A stretch of 64,000 nucleotides of DNA. It comes from Clavelina lepadiformis (taxonomy: Eukaryota > Chordata > Ascidiacea > Aplousobranchia > Clavelinidae). Under the pieces are notes generated by a model. The model was not told the DNA's origin. It saw only the letters and a program-made list of their open reading frames with translations, and did no database searches. Below are positions 10,852 to 23,112 of the stretch, piece after piece. Position 1 is the stretch's first letter. Each line of letters starts with the position of its first letter. Position numbers and translations under genes: made by a program. The stretch is taken from the NCBI RefSeq assembly GCF_947623445.1, contig NC_135247.1, positions 19,036,501 through 19,100,500 on the forward strand, given 5' to 3'.

Positions 10852-11373
10852 CAATGCTTCTCAAACCGGGCCACTTGGCTCACTAAAGGAGGAATTTTTA
10901 GTTCTAGGGAGGAAATTTGCTCCAGAGAGGAATTGGGAAGGAAAAACTGAAGATGAAAAAAACCTTAATTTTTTAATTCAAATTAGCTATGGTGGCAGAG
11001 CAAAAACTTCTGCCATTTCCAACTACTTATTTAGTTGAATGTGCTTTTAGTGTCGTAACAGACATTCTGATGAAAAAAGAGGAACACTCGAAATTTGCAA
11101 GCGCGGAGACCTTCGAGCAAAACTCACACGATTTTCTTTATTAACTTCTCAACATGAGGCTGACGGTTCTCACTAACAATGAGCAACGATTTGTTTGTAA
11201 ATTTGTTTGGTTATTTTGTAAGAGCGTTCTTTTGCAATTTTGAATTTTATTCCTGAGATAAATCCTCAAAAGACATCATCCAGGGACAATATTCAGGTAG
11301 TGTAAAATTTTGGCAATTATTTTTTGTGATTTTTTTGGGGGGAGGAATCGGAAAAAAACTTTGAGAACCACTG
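10852..11373 (+). mobile_element. hAT DNA transposon remnant with 8-bp target duplication
   Basis: The element is flanked on both sides by the same 8 bp, GTTTAGGG (10844-10851 and 11374-11381), the target-site length of hAT transposons. The ends are CAATGCTTCTCAAAC and, reverse-complemented, CAGTGGTTCTCAAAG. Inside, on the plus strand, remnants of the C-terminal end of a ZBED/SCAND3-type hAT transposase can be read: LLPFPTTYLVECAFSVVTDI, then in a neighbouring frame KRGDLRAKLTRFSLLTSQHE. It is an internally deleted, non-autonomous copy that kept the end of the transposase gene. Confidence 0.85.
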
Positions 11374-11900
11374 GTTTAGGGTGTCGCGTTTAAGTCTTGT
11401 AAGACATTGATGTGTAAGAGACACATTCGCACTTGGAATTGAACAGGACAGAGCTTTTTAACGCATCTACTGGAGGCAAAACATGAACCTCTGGACATGA
11501 AGAGGCAAAGCAGCTTGTTTTTTAAGCTCACGGTCTTAATGTAGTAATATAACTGCCTTCTCAAGTTGGTCTCTTAGTTGCCTTCTCAAGGCTTGGTTGC
11601 ACGAAACCCATTATCCCTAACTTCCAGTTACATAGCTCACACTGCTCAGCATCTACTGCACAGGATCTAATTCCTTTTCTGAGTTAGCAAATAAAGCAAT
11701 GCACTGGGTGTATGATGCAAGTACCATTTCATTACCAATCGCTACAGAAAACATTGTAAACGAAGCTATGTAGAAAAATCACACAATTGCAGTAGAGAGA
11801 TGTGCAGGAGAAAGCAGTGAGATGATTTACAGAAGGTTATTAGTGCGGGGACCACGCTATTGCACGCTGCTTCACATGCTTGGCGTTGGGCTGTCGGTTA
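11374..11900. other. Spacer and 3' UTR of the RhoGAP gene
   Basis: About 520 bp between the hAT element and the RhoGAP stop codon at 11901-11903. No further gene is visible. The right part is expected to be 3' UTR of the minus-strand gene. Confidence 0.35.
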
Positions 11901-14900
11901 CTAGAAGGGAATGATTGGCACACGAGAACGTGGCTCTCTAGGTGTCGCCCGTTTCACTGGAGAATAATCCAGGAAATCGTTGTCGACGTTGACGTTGCGT
12001 ATCACGAGCGGCTTCCTCTTTAGCTTCATGCTCTTCGAGGGAGTCTTGATGCGGTTCTTTATTTTAATTCCGGATTTCGAAGCTGACTCGTCATCTCCAG
12101 CCTTAAAATCTTTGTCTAGACTTTTCGACTTTTTTCTTTTCGCTGCTCGCTCATTCTTACGTATCGGAGTTGTCACGTTTATCGGATTTATGTCAGTTTT
12201 GCATGGAGCCTTTTCGCCCCCTGGTGGTAGTGTATCTTGCACGTTTTCACAGGAAGAGATCACAGGTGAGTGGTCGTGGCAAGGAAGCGGAGGCAACTTC
12301 TTCATCTTTGGTTGGATTAGGTTGTCGAAGTGCTTCACAGTGGCTGAAACTTTTCCCGTTCTGTATCGAGGAATTCTGCTGAAAGACTGCACTTTACTCC
12401 TCTTCTGCATCCTGCGATCCTCGAACAGCTTTATCTTCTGTGTGGCTGTCAGTGATAATGCACGATCGTTGGATGGCAACCGAGATCTCATTTCGCACGT
12501 AGATAACAAAGGAGCTTGTGTGCTGGGAGCAGGCTGCCTTGAAAGAACAAAGCATTCTTCGATGTTGGATGCGCGTATCTCCTCCACAACAGTGGGAGCT
12601 TGAAGACTCGAAGTGCGAGTCGGTACAGGAGGAGGCAGCCCTCTGATGCACTTTCTTCCACATGACAAGCTCTGATCTGTCACCTCACCAACGAGTTTCA
12701 CTTTGTGTGAAGATGCTCCGTTAACTTCAGCATCTTCAACTGATGTTGGCTCTTTCTTGTCTCCTCTTCTTCGGATGTTGCATTCGTCCAGAATAATGAG
12801 GCCACTTCTTCTCGAAATAACCTTGGACCTTTTTACTCTGGGAGAGCTTTGATGGGAACGGCATCGGAACTTCACTTTGGAGGAGGAATCTATCCCTAAC
12901 ACGCGATCCTTAATCTTCCTGCTGGACGGTGCATCTGTGAACTTAGATGAAGTATTAGTTGTAATAGCAACAACTTGGTCGATAACATCCCATAAAGTTG
13001 ACTGGCATTGCTCCAAAACATCTTCATGCTCTTGTGCAGAGGTTGATAGACGACCATCATCAGTGAAAAGAGGTTCTTCTGATACATCTCTGGATGTCAC
13101 AATTTGAGCTGTTTCACTTGGCAATAAACTAGGAACGATCTCTTCCAAGCCACTAGATGCATTGGGGCAATCTTCCTTGGTTTCGTCAGTAATTGCAGAC
13201 AAATCCCCATCAGATTTAGTGAGGTTTTCTTCAAGTTCATCTTGGCAGGAAAGAGGAGCAGTTTCTTTACCTGGCTGATCCATGGAGGTATCATCACAAC
13301 AATGAAGAACCATGTCACAAACAACATGACCTTCTCCAACAAACTCCTCGCAAATACCACCAAGATCCTTCTCATTCTTGCATCTTCCAGGAGATTCACC
13401 GTATTTATCAGGAGTTGACGAAGAGCTGGTATCTTCACTTCCTGCCGGGAGAGCATCTTCACTGGGGGAAGCCTTATCAATAGGATGGATGTCAAGAAAT
13501 AATTCTTTTCTCCGATCTTCATCAGCATTAGCACTTGCAGAAGGATTTTCATTGTCGCTAAATCCCTTGTTCTTTGAGATCAAGGTTTCAATGCTCATGT
13601 CGAATATTGTGATGGAATCGTCAATAACCTCGCCTGGCTGTACTGCTTCGAAGTCACGATGAACTACGACTGGTGTGATCGGTGTGAGTGTGACTGAAGC
13701 TGTAAAATATGAAATAATATGAAGTCTGAGATAAACAATAAACATATTGCAAAACTGGTACTAACTGTCGGTTGGCGTAAGGAAAACATTCACACTATTG
13801 TCGACACTAAACTAAAATAACCCCATAAACACAAAACAAGATGTTTGACATAATTCCGATGATTGGCAGCAACCAACCTGATAAATATGAACGAGAGTTG
13901 GTTTTCAAATGATTGTGGCTTGGACCAGGAGTTTGCATTTTACCAGGAGGAAACAGAGGCGCTAAAAATGAAAATTTCTCAATAAACATTTTTTTTCACT
14001 TTGCCATATTCTCTCAACTTTTACTGACCTTTAATGAATGGTGCCGGGCTCTTTTGTGATAATAGCGAAGAATTTTCACCTTAAAATAAAAACTTCACTA
14101 AGAATTTCAAACCTCAATCAGCAATAAAGTTCAAGTTCACAGCAAGACAGTATTTTAAGAGAATCACAGCAATAAGCAAACACCAGTAATACAAGGCCGT
14201 ACGCCACCACGCAATACCAAATTCGCTTTCAACCTTTTTTCTTTGCTTTTGATCTTCTTCGAACAGCAGGAGACAGAAACGAGTTAGTGAGCTTCCCGAA
14301 AAAGCGACTTTTCCGGAGTTTCTCACCAACAGATGCTGGAGAAAAATTACATGTTTTGAATACTGAGCCGATAAGTCTCACATAAGCAGTAAATGCTTGA
14401 AACTTATCCAATCGTGTAAAATAAATGAAAGTTGAGAAACAGCTGGTAGACAACAGCAAAGAAATGAGTAATTGCCCTTGCCCTATTGACCATCACTTTA
14501 GTTCATGTGTGAGCAGGTTTTTACACCAATTCTAAGGAATACGGAATGTCCTTTGCAGTGGCGCTTAACATGGAATAAGGTTAATTGTGAGTGATAATAA
14601 CTGATGTATTCTCCCATAAGTTTTGGTAATTTGTAACATAATTAATGCGTTCGATACACATACTCTGTATGGCATTAGACATTTAGAACAGAATATTCAT
14701 GTTTGATGAATCGTCTGTTTCATTAACTGCTGTTTGGCCGGAATGATGTTTGTAAAACGACAAAGATCATACATTTAATAAAATATTCTACTTACTATTA
14801 GCACTGGAATCTGCGGCCAATGAACAATTGTGATTGGCTAATCTCTGACCAGTGACATTTTCTTTTCCTTTATCCTTATCTGTGATTGGATAACTGACTC

Positions 14901-17605
14901 GGTTCTCGAATGCCGCTGCAGGTTTACTTAATCTCATTGACCTTCGACAGCGGCGGGATTTTGCTTTATTCCCGAAGCAAGAAGTGCTGCCGGAATCGTG
15001 CCTGGTAGGAAAGTTTATTTGAGGTAAAACCAATGAAGAACCTTTTAAAAGATAGAATTTCATTACAAGTGTCCAACCATGCGCTACATCGTAAACATTT
15101 TGGTACAAACTCACTAAGCAAAGTGTAACCTGACACCGCTACCACTTAGTCATTTCTAAAGCAAGACAACAGAGCAGACAGAAGTGTACGGTGGCAAAAA
15201 AGCGTTCCTTGCTTTAAATCACATTAAAGAGATCTCGTTTACTTTAAAGTTGTCGTTAAATTACCTATCTGGCTTCTTTATGGGGTTGTAAGATGCCGAC
15301 TCATCTGGCACAAAGTTGATTACAGGGATTTCGCTTGTATTAGCTGTAAACAAAAGGGAACGTCAAAAAGCAAAAAATCAGAGCAATCAACAAATATCTT
15401 ACCGTTGAATGGGAAAGGCTCCAAATGTACCGACTCAGCTTTTCCTTGCAAGCTTCTTCTATAAAGAAAAAACTGAAGTTAATTCAAGTGCCGTGCGGCA
15501 TTCAAATTGCACACACAATATGTGATTATATGTCTATGTTAACAGAACTGGTTAGTTGGAACAACTTCTGTGCATGTAATCATTGATAATCATTTGTGAC
15601 TAAACTTCACTTTTCCTGTGTTCATGCATAAGCTGGTGGGATGTGAAACTGACCTCTTTGAAGGTTGATTATCATCCTCCATGGACACCTCCTCCTGCAA
15701 TCTCCGCTTCATGCACTGTTTCCTCAGCTCATCTTCGAGAACTGATAAGGATTTAAAATTTTCTGGTTTCATATCATTACTTCTTCACCGTGCATTATTT
15801 CACAAACCGCAAGAAACAAGGTTTATATATTTCAACAACATGCCGCACTAATCGATAAAATATCCTTTCTTGATTTTTACCTTCCTTTTTAACCACGGCG
15901 GATTGCTGTGAATCATCTGGTTTTCCACAGAATGCTTCATAGAGACGATCTGTTGTTGATGAAAAATCATATATGGCACGATATCAATGCGATGCCAGAC
16001 ACAGCGACATCAACTTACTTGCCAGACTCTTCCTACGATGATCGTGCTTCAGTTCTAACGACAGATGTGGGGAGGGTTCGGTCATGAGCAACCATTCTTC
16101 TCTGTGCACACACTTCCCTGCAGAGCACGCTTTCACTTCCAGCGAGCTGGTCACCTCACCTATGACATGAAAACAACTCGTTGTTTGCTCTTAAACACCT
16201 TGATGTCTATCATCTGTGTTGACGAATTCGATGATATTTGAGTGAGATTGAACAGACCAATCACTGAGCACTTCTCTATGAGAAGTCGCACAAAGCCGGT
16301 GTGCTGTAGCATTGAAGCGCGACCGTTTTCACTGATCTTGTTCTGAAGGTCGAGTTCAAGGACGTTTGGTGAAAGGATTGTCGCCAAACCCGATGACGAC
16401 ATTCTGTCATAATTGTTAAAATTATTGATATCTCAGCTATACACGCCTGAGGGCTAAAACAGAAAACTAAATTCTGAAAAAATTCTTAACTATTGGCAAC
16501 TTACGTCAACGTGTGCACAATACGCTGGGCCTTGATAAACATTAAAGAAATGAATAAATTACAGAGCAATGAATGGTGATTTACCTGTTTTTATCACAGT
16601 GCTGAGCAACTTTGTTGAAAAAGTTCATCACATAACTAAGTGCATGGATATGGACAAATGGCAGCATAAGACAGGAAAGCTGAATAGCCTGCAAATAAAT
16701 TACAACAGAAATTCACTCACAACTTGGACTAAACCAGCCTTAAAATTCGTATCCAGCCATTGCATTACTGTCAGTCGATCGTCATCATTTTCCAGGTTCA
16801 TCACATCGAGTATGGTGGAGTTGAGACACTTTGGGACGATGTGCACAGACAATTGGCGCAAGAACTGGGTCAAAATATTTGCCACGTCATGAGGATTTTC
16901 ATCGGTAAGCTGGAAATCTTCGTGATGCTGCAATTTCTCCTAGAACAGGAAACTAAAGATGTTGGTCAGATCAATACTGTCAAAGTCGAGTAAGAGATAA
17001 AATTACCTTTAAAGCAGAAATCCTTTTGCATGATCCCGATATTCGAAACAACCCTTCAGTGTTGAGCTTATAAAGGAGGTAGTCACAGATTTTTTGCACT
17101 AATTCTGGCGGCTCAACTGTAACCTGATTAACATGAACAATATATTGTCTTTATTGCAAAACAAACTTTTATGTAGACTCGATGCACATGGCGCAGAAAA
17201 TAAATAAAAAGACTGACTTTTCTGGCAGTGAATTCCTCAGGTTGTGAAGCTGAGCTTTCTCTTCTATTCAAGGTTACAGGAGTACACCTCAGGTTTTGCA
17301 AGGAAACTCCAACCCATTGATCAGTTGCACCAGGTACATCCTGCAATTAATATAAATTTTTTTGCAACTTTTAATCCACAGTTTGAACCATGCAGGTCAT
17401 AACCAAACACATTTTCTTAGAATAACCTTTTAGCATGTTTTGCAAAATAAAAATCACCATAAAAATATCTTACACTTGTGTTGTTGTTGGAAACAGACAA
17501 AAGTTCTCGAAATAAATCTTTTGAAAGTGTGATGCCGAATTTATCTCCTAATTCCTTGGCAGCGAAGCATCGTAAACAGAGCTCATCATGTTTAAAAAAT
17601 GTCAT
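11901..17605 (-). CDS. RhoGAP-domain protein, ARHGAP11A-like
   Basis: Sixteen exons join with consistent phases (17474-17605, 17218-17340, 17007-17123, 16721-16939, 16585-16688, 16199-16403, 16019-16154, 15881-15949, 15654-15741, 15403-15458, 15265-15343, 14796-15001, 14234-14335, 14029-14079, 13878-13961, 11901-13699), predicting about 1189 residues. The RhoGAP domain covers roughly residues 85-310: NTEGLFRISGS carries the arginine finger, then NILTQFLRQLSVHIVP, LSYVMNFFNKVA and LATILSPNVL. The short N-terminal lead, the position of the GAP domain and the long disordered, serine- and lysine-rich C-terminus (last exon about 600 codons, ending RVPIIPF) match ARHGAP11A, a RhoA GAP of dividing cells. 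Family assignment is by layout and GAP motifs; orthology is likely but not tested. The N-terminal ATG (17603-17605) is the only good start in exon 1. Confidence 0.85.
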
Positions 17606-18705
17606 ATTACAAAAAAAAACAACTAATAATAAACTATATAGCACGAGAATGAAATTCAGGAACTATAAATTGAATCAACAAGATTTCATTATAAACTGCA
17701 ACTGCGCCCAGATTGGGAAGTTTGCCAAGTGCACGAGGGATTTGAATTAATTTTGATTATAATGGTTATTGTTTCATTTTGTTGCTTTCTTACATGGGCA
17801 AACTTTCCAATCTGGGGTCCCCTAGGCCCTAGTGGAAAGTGTAGCAGTTGATCCCTGGAGATTCATTATCGTGCACGCTCAGTTTGTTACACTTCACGCA
17901 GTTTATAATAAATAAACAAAGAAAAGCTGGTTGTTTAAAAGCCAATTTATAATAAACAAAGAATTGACGATTCAGTGCGTGCCGTCACACCAGTGCGCAC
18001 TATTTCTCGTCGAAAACCTGATGGTTCTGGTGAAGTTAAAATTTCGGGCAGGACTGTATTGGAAGGAAATAAAACTATGTGTAAGTATCGGAACGTGCTT
18101 AAAGACAAGCTTGGCAACCGGCTCTCGAACGATGAGAAATCGTCGCTGAGTTTAAGTCGAGCGCGGCTCGTGCGGACTTCCTTCAGTTCAAGGATATATA
18201 TTCTGATAACATCCTGCACGCGAGAAAAATAGCCTAGACCCACTTAAAAACTTTGTGCTGCTTTGGCTAAATACAAGACTGCAATAAGTTTAGTGTTAAA
18301 ACCGCAACTTCAAAGTTCAAGATCCCATTTTGAAATTTCCGCCGAAAGAATCAAATCACATACTCAGCGCAGTTGCGACGTTAGGAACATTACATTAATA
18401 GACATCTTATATCATCTTGCCTTGTTCTTAGTTTTATTTATCTGACAAAAATAAGTAGGCAATTGAGAGCGGCGAGACCCGAGTGTTGAAGAATCATCGT
18501 CGAGTTTAAATCGGAAAAACTTCTTTTTCAGTCCAGCATAAGAACTCTGACGTCAAACCTGTTTAAACTTTAAAATTAGTGACGTAACTGACATTCTGAT
18601 TTTCCCTACCCGGCCACTCAAGTGTCGTATTGACGTCACACTTCTCTTTTTTCCTCTCCAACTTGGCTTTTAGCAAGCCATCCTTACTGTTGTGTCTGTC
18701 TAGTG
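17606..18705. other. Upstream region of the RhoGAP gene with an inverted repeat
   Basis: The segment should hold the promoter of the ARHGAP11A-like gene. At 17707-17726 and 17797-17816 lie two 20-bp arms that are inverted copies with one mismatch (CCCAGATTGGGAAGTTTGCC and its partner) around a 70-bp loop, possibly a small MITE. Two palindromic TGACGTCA sites occur near 18549 and 18631. No coding exon is supported; open frames at 17950-18240 overlap on both strands and show no known domain. Confidence 0.4.
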
Positions 18706-19050
18706 CAGGGGTTCCCAAACTGGGGTCCGCGGACGAACTGGGGTCCGTAAAGCAGTTTCAGAGGGTCAGCAATGAGAATTAGTCTTTAAAGTTTTAAAGC
18801 AGTTTCAAAGGGTGGATGTAGTACACGACATGAGAGTTGCGCTATCCAAAACCAAACCAGACATTGATGAGTTAATTGCAGCAAAACAAGTGCACCCTTC
18901 CCATTAAATGCTTACCGTATTTGATCGTTTTTGCTTTTTCTTTCATTAGTGTGGTTTTTGCATTTTTTGATTTTTATAGGGCCGCGAAATATCAAAATAA
19001 TTGCAAAGGGTCCACCAGGCAAAATTTTTAGAAAAGTTTGGGAGCCGCTG
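18706..19050 (+). mobile_element. hAT DNA transposon remnant with near-perfect target duplication
   Basis: The ends are CAGGGGTTCCCAAACT and, reverse-complemented, CAGCGGCTCCCAAACT, a typical hAT terminal inverted repeat. Flanking 8-mers GTCTAGTG (18698-18705) and GTATAGTG (19051-19058) differ at one base and look like the target duplication. Inside, the plus strand keeps the last part of a hAT transposase (VVHDMRVALSKTKPDIDEL and KQVHPSH, then stop). Only about 30 codons survive, so it is a deletion derivative. Confidence 0.85.
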
Positions 19051-20380
19051 GTATAGTGTCTACCTATTTACGTTCAAACTATTTTTCTCGAATACTTTTA
19101 ATATAACGTTGTGAATTGCTTCGTTCCAATACATTAACTGGCAAAAGTTTCCTCGCAAACCTACAACCTGTGGACAGCTGGCTGCAAGATTATCTTGTTC
19201 TGTTTGGAGATCGCAATTTTTCTCGAGATTCTTTTGCCGTTTTTGTAAAGTTTTACTGAAAATCCAAACGCATCTGCAAAGGTTTGATGAATAAAGATTT
19301 AACAAAATTTTAAGCCTATAGACTGTATAGAGTAACTACCGCATTTTATTCTGCTATTCAAGACGTTGTGTGATTGAAACGCGGATTGGTTTAGGTAATG
19401 AGCAAGCACGAAAGACGCAAAACGCTCATAAAAATCGAAATTGCTTTATTGGTTAACCTACAATAGAAACGTTGCATCACGTTGGAGTAACAAGTGTGGC
19501 GGATGTCATGCTGATAGAACCGTGCAACTCCGTTGTCATCTGACTCTTCAGGAGTTGTTCAGAAAAGCCAGAACATGACTACGTTGCCAAGTTAAAACTA
19601 AGCAAACAAAGATTGACAGATGGTTTACGAAAAGTCCAACGAACAGAGGTGACGCTGCGCCATATTGGGTGGCGTCGTGCCGCTAACAGAATACAACGCC
19701 AATAATGACTTGTGACGTCACACGGCAGACAGAAGCAGAGAACTCGAACAGTCGAAGTTAGTTGTGATTTCTTCTACCGTGTTGACGTGTTTCGATGCGT
19801 AGCTACAGATGTCTTAGTGCTGACTTACCAGTTAAACATTTTTTCTTGTCTGTTTGTGTCAATATTACACGCGAGTTGTTTTTATTGCTTGGTTATATTG
19901 AATGGCTAAACGTTCCAAGTGCCGCAAGTGTTCAATGGGAAGAACACGCCACCTCGAAAAACCAATCACATTCGCTAAAACACTGAACTAAAATGCTAGA
20001 AAAATTTATCCTCAGAGTAAGAAAGTTGTTCCGTGCAAACCAGTTCCGGCAGCACTTTAAACACGAGGCGTCATGGTGATGATGTACGTGGCATCAGACT
20101 TCAGACGAGGTTGACTTAACAACATCTCTCTTCTTGCATTCCTGCCATGCGCCTACCATGTCAGTTTGTCGGTACGGTTGGATCAGTTTGGCGTTACAAA
20201 TGCCAACTGCAATCTCCAAAAAAGGAGACACTTTTCGCTCTTTCGTCCAAACAAGAAAAAAACAGAAGAGCGAAGTGAATTTGCAGTTGCCATGGTTGCG
20301 CATAAAAGCGCACTTAGCTCCGTGTCACGGCTAGATCAAACCGAGTTTACACCGCTTGACAGTAGCTCCAAGCAGCGCGA
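19051..20380. other. Spacer downstream of the SPRY-pseudokinase gene
   Basis: No gene could be supported. The right end is expected to be 3' UTR of the minus-strand gene ending at 20381. One TGACGTCA palindrome lies at about 19714. Confidence 0.35.
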
Positions 20381-23112
20381 TTATCTCCGGGCTGAGCTGA
20401 TTTGACCAAGTGCAACACACTCGGCAGTGAAAGGGATCCATTTCAAGCCCATGCTCTCGCTTATATCAGCCACTGCATGCTGCATTTCACTCACATTTTG
20501 CTCAGTTGATAGTTTTAACGCAAGAGAATCACGAACTTGCTTAATCGATGGCCTTTGCTCGTGACTTGCCAGGCACGATATCATGACGTCTCGAAGATAC
20601 TTGTGAATGTTCACGCTTCTTTCGTCTCTTAATGTGTCTATGTAAGCGTTAACAGCCGATACAAGCTCGCTTGCCGCGCTTAGGGTTTCCCCGGGAACCT
20701 GGCGCAGAATCAATTCGTAGATGATCTTGCCCAGTTTCAAAACGAGCAGCTGTTGGGCTGTGCTTGGCCGGATATTACCGACATGGTCGTAGAACGTCGG
20801 ACACAGCTTGCAATTGAGGCTTTCAGACAGAAACATATTCCTGGTTGAAATCTGCTCTATCTGGCCCGCGGTGTGAATGAGCAGAGAGGCCATTCCTGTT
20901 GCAATCTCCGCGCACATGCGCAGTAGTAGAAATGTCGGGATGATTGGCACCCGGTATGTGTTGCCATGGCAACCATGCAACAAGTCAAATACACTTCCGC
21001 CACGCATTGGCTCCATGATCAAAGCCACGCCGTAAGGTAGAGTTGCCACACCATAGACTTGTGCCAGGTAGGGATTGGGCTTTCTTTGAATCATTCTAAG
21101 TAAAGAAGAAGACATGATCCAGGTGGAGCTGATGTCAGCATCAACAGAAATCTGATGTTTTAAGTAGTATTTCGCAAGAATTATCACAAAGAAATTGCAA
21201 CTGCAACTTGTTTGGCCACAACTAACATTGCTGATAAAAATTTTAAACACTAGCGGGGCAGTAGAAACTACATAGGCGGGATCAGCCAGTTTCTTACTCA
21301 TGTTTCTGCTTGATAAAGATATCCTGCCATCCTTGGTCATAGACTCCCACGGTAACTGGTGCATCATTTTCATCAAACCCATGATAATAATTTCCACTTC
21401 CTCCATGGGCCAATATCCCATCTTCTCCAGCGACAATGCGAAGTGCGGAATATGTCGCCAGAGTCTGAGTTGAAATAATAAAAACATAAATTACGATCTC
21501 AGAATTTAGTTGCTCGAAAAAGATTCAGAACTTGAGTTACACTTAATCTGCAATTTATAACATTTATGGCTTCACTACTTTTGGGAACAAAACGAGGCGT
21601 TATGCACTGGAACTATGTCAGAATTACGACTCCCAGTATATAGCACTTTAGTGATTCACATAAAGCATGAATTACCCACCTTTGGTCCTTTAAATTCCAA
21701 AATGCAGTAGGCCTGTGCTTTCTCACTTTGGTCAGATATGATCACCGGTCCGTTGAACTAAAATGACAAAGTTAGTTCTTTAAAAGGCCGGTACGCAATC
21801 TTAGGATAAGCGTTTCCTAACTTAAGTTATTTTAAGAGTCAACCTCTGCATGATCCTTGCTAAAGTAGATTTTAATGTTGTGTTTCGACTCTTCAACGTA
21901 TTCTATCTCAACACGACAACCAACCGTGTCATCAGGATTATACGGTGGGCCCCATCGCTTCACAGCAGAACAATCCGCCCTTTTTAAACTGTTACAAATA
22001 TAACTTTCAATTGAATATCGTGGCATTTAAGATGACCAGAAGCGCATCCAGGAAGTTTTGTGAGGTTCGTTTGTCAATTCCTTTCACCGTATTTGAATTC
22101 ACACTAACTTTCTTAAGCCACTCAATATCAACATGCGTTTGGGAAAACTTAATTGCTCCATAGATATATACCTCCCATCAGAGCAATATCCATACCACCA
22201 TTTACTTTTACCAAGCAATAGACAACCTCCGTTTTTTGGAATGCATGAATACAAGGTGATTTCCTCTGTGTAAAATAATATAGATGACATTCCAGCAATA
22301 AGCCTTTAAAAAATCCAACCAAATTTGTTTGTACGATACAACCTTGATATAGAAAACGAAAGTTGGATTACAATAAATTGCCGATACCATAATCATCCAT
22401 CATAGTTGTTTCAAAGTATTTCAGGGTTTTGACATTTCGTAACTTCTGCGTCAGCTCATAAGTTTGACTTGTGGTGTTTTCAAAAAGCTTAAGTTCAGCA
22501 TGAACTTGTGCAGATGATTCAATGCAAGGAAGTGTCTTTTCCACAACCTATTGTGATGTCAACATCAAACGAAGTGGTTTAGAATTGGCGGCAATGCTCT
22601 GACACAGTAAAAATCTAGGATAAATTTTAGTCATGGGAACCTTTTTAGAGTTCTTTGTAAAGTGAACAGTGATATCCTGAAGTTTATTTTCTTTATCAAA
22701 CCTTCGGACGAGCCAATATCCAACCCTATCCCCTGCTTTGTAACTCGGTCCTCGATCTTCCTCTAAGACCGGGCCGACTTTGAAACTTCACATGAAACAT
22801 TTGTAGGAAATAATTAATTTATTCAAGATTGATACAATTTTGTATCGAATTTCATCCTAAGCTCATCTCATTTAAGTGCATGGTTCCAAGCATAATGTTT
22901 TAAATCTTACAAGACACACAAACCATAGCAAACAAAGGATCTTAGTCTTACCTTCCATTAGAGATGTATTCTAAAGATGAAACAGGTACCGGTGCCTCCG
23001 AATGGGGAAATTCTTCTTTCACAACAACAATGCGCAACGAAACTATATCTAAACAATTCCAATTGCTTTTATAACAAAAATTTCTGCTTGAACCGATAAC
23101 AAGTGATGCCAT
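20381..23112 (-). CDS. SPRY-domain pseudokinase
   Basis: Eight exons join in phase (22952-23112, 22641-22785, 22388-22547, 22172-22265, 21844-21988, 21680-21757, 21298-21464, 20381-21128), predicting about 534 residues. Two SPRY-like modules come first; both show the pattern GP-Y-x(3)-D-x-VG followed by a beta strand and F-[TS]-K (GPSYKAGDRVGYWLV then VHFTKNSKK; WGPPYNPDDTVGCRVEIEY then IYFSKDH). A kinase fold follows: a loop like GEDGILAHGGSGNYYHGF, VALIMEPMRGGSVFDLL in the hinge, and AEIATGMASLL in helix E. The VAIK lysine is replaced (PVTVGVY), the HRD aspartate is absent (QISTRNMFL) and DFG is PTF, so catalysis is not expected. The start could also be an ATG two codons upstream (23118). 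The kinase part is similar to the active kinase of the next gene. A scaffold or decoy role is inferred. Confidence 0.75.

Noticed and set aside
11980-12603. 207-codon plus-strand open frame
   Set aside because: Antisense to the last exon of the ARHGAP11A-like gene, whose frame is supported by 15 phase-consistent upstream exons.
17931-18243. Overlapping open frames on both strands upstream of the RhoGAP gene
   Set aside because: No recognised motif, no splice partner, and neither strand is favoured.
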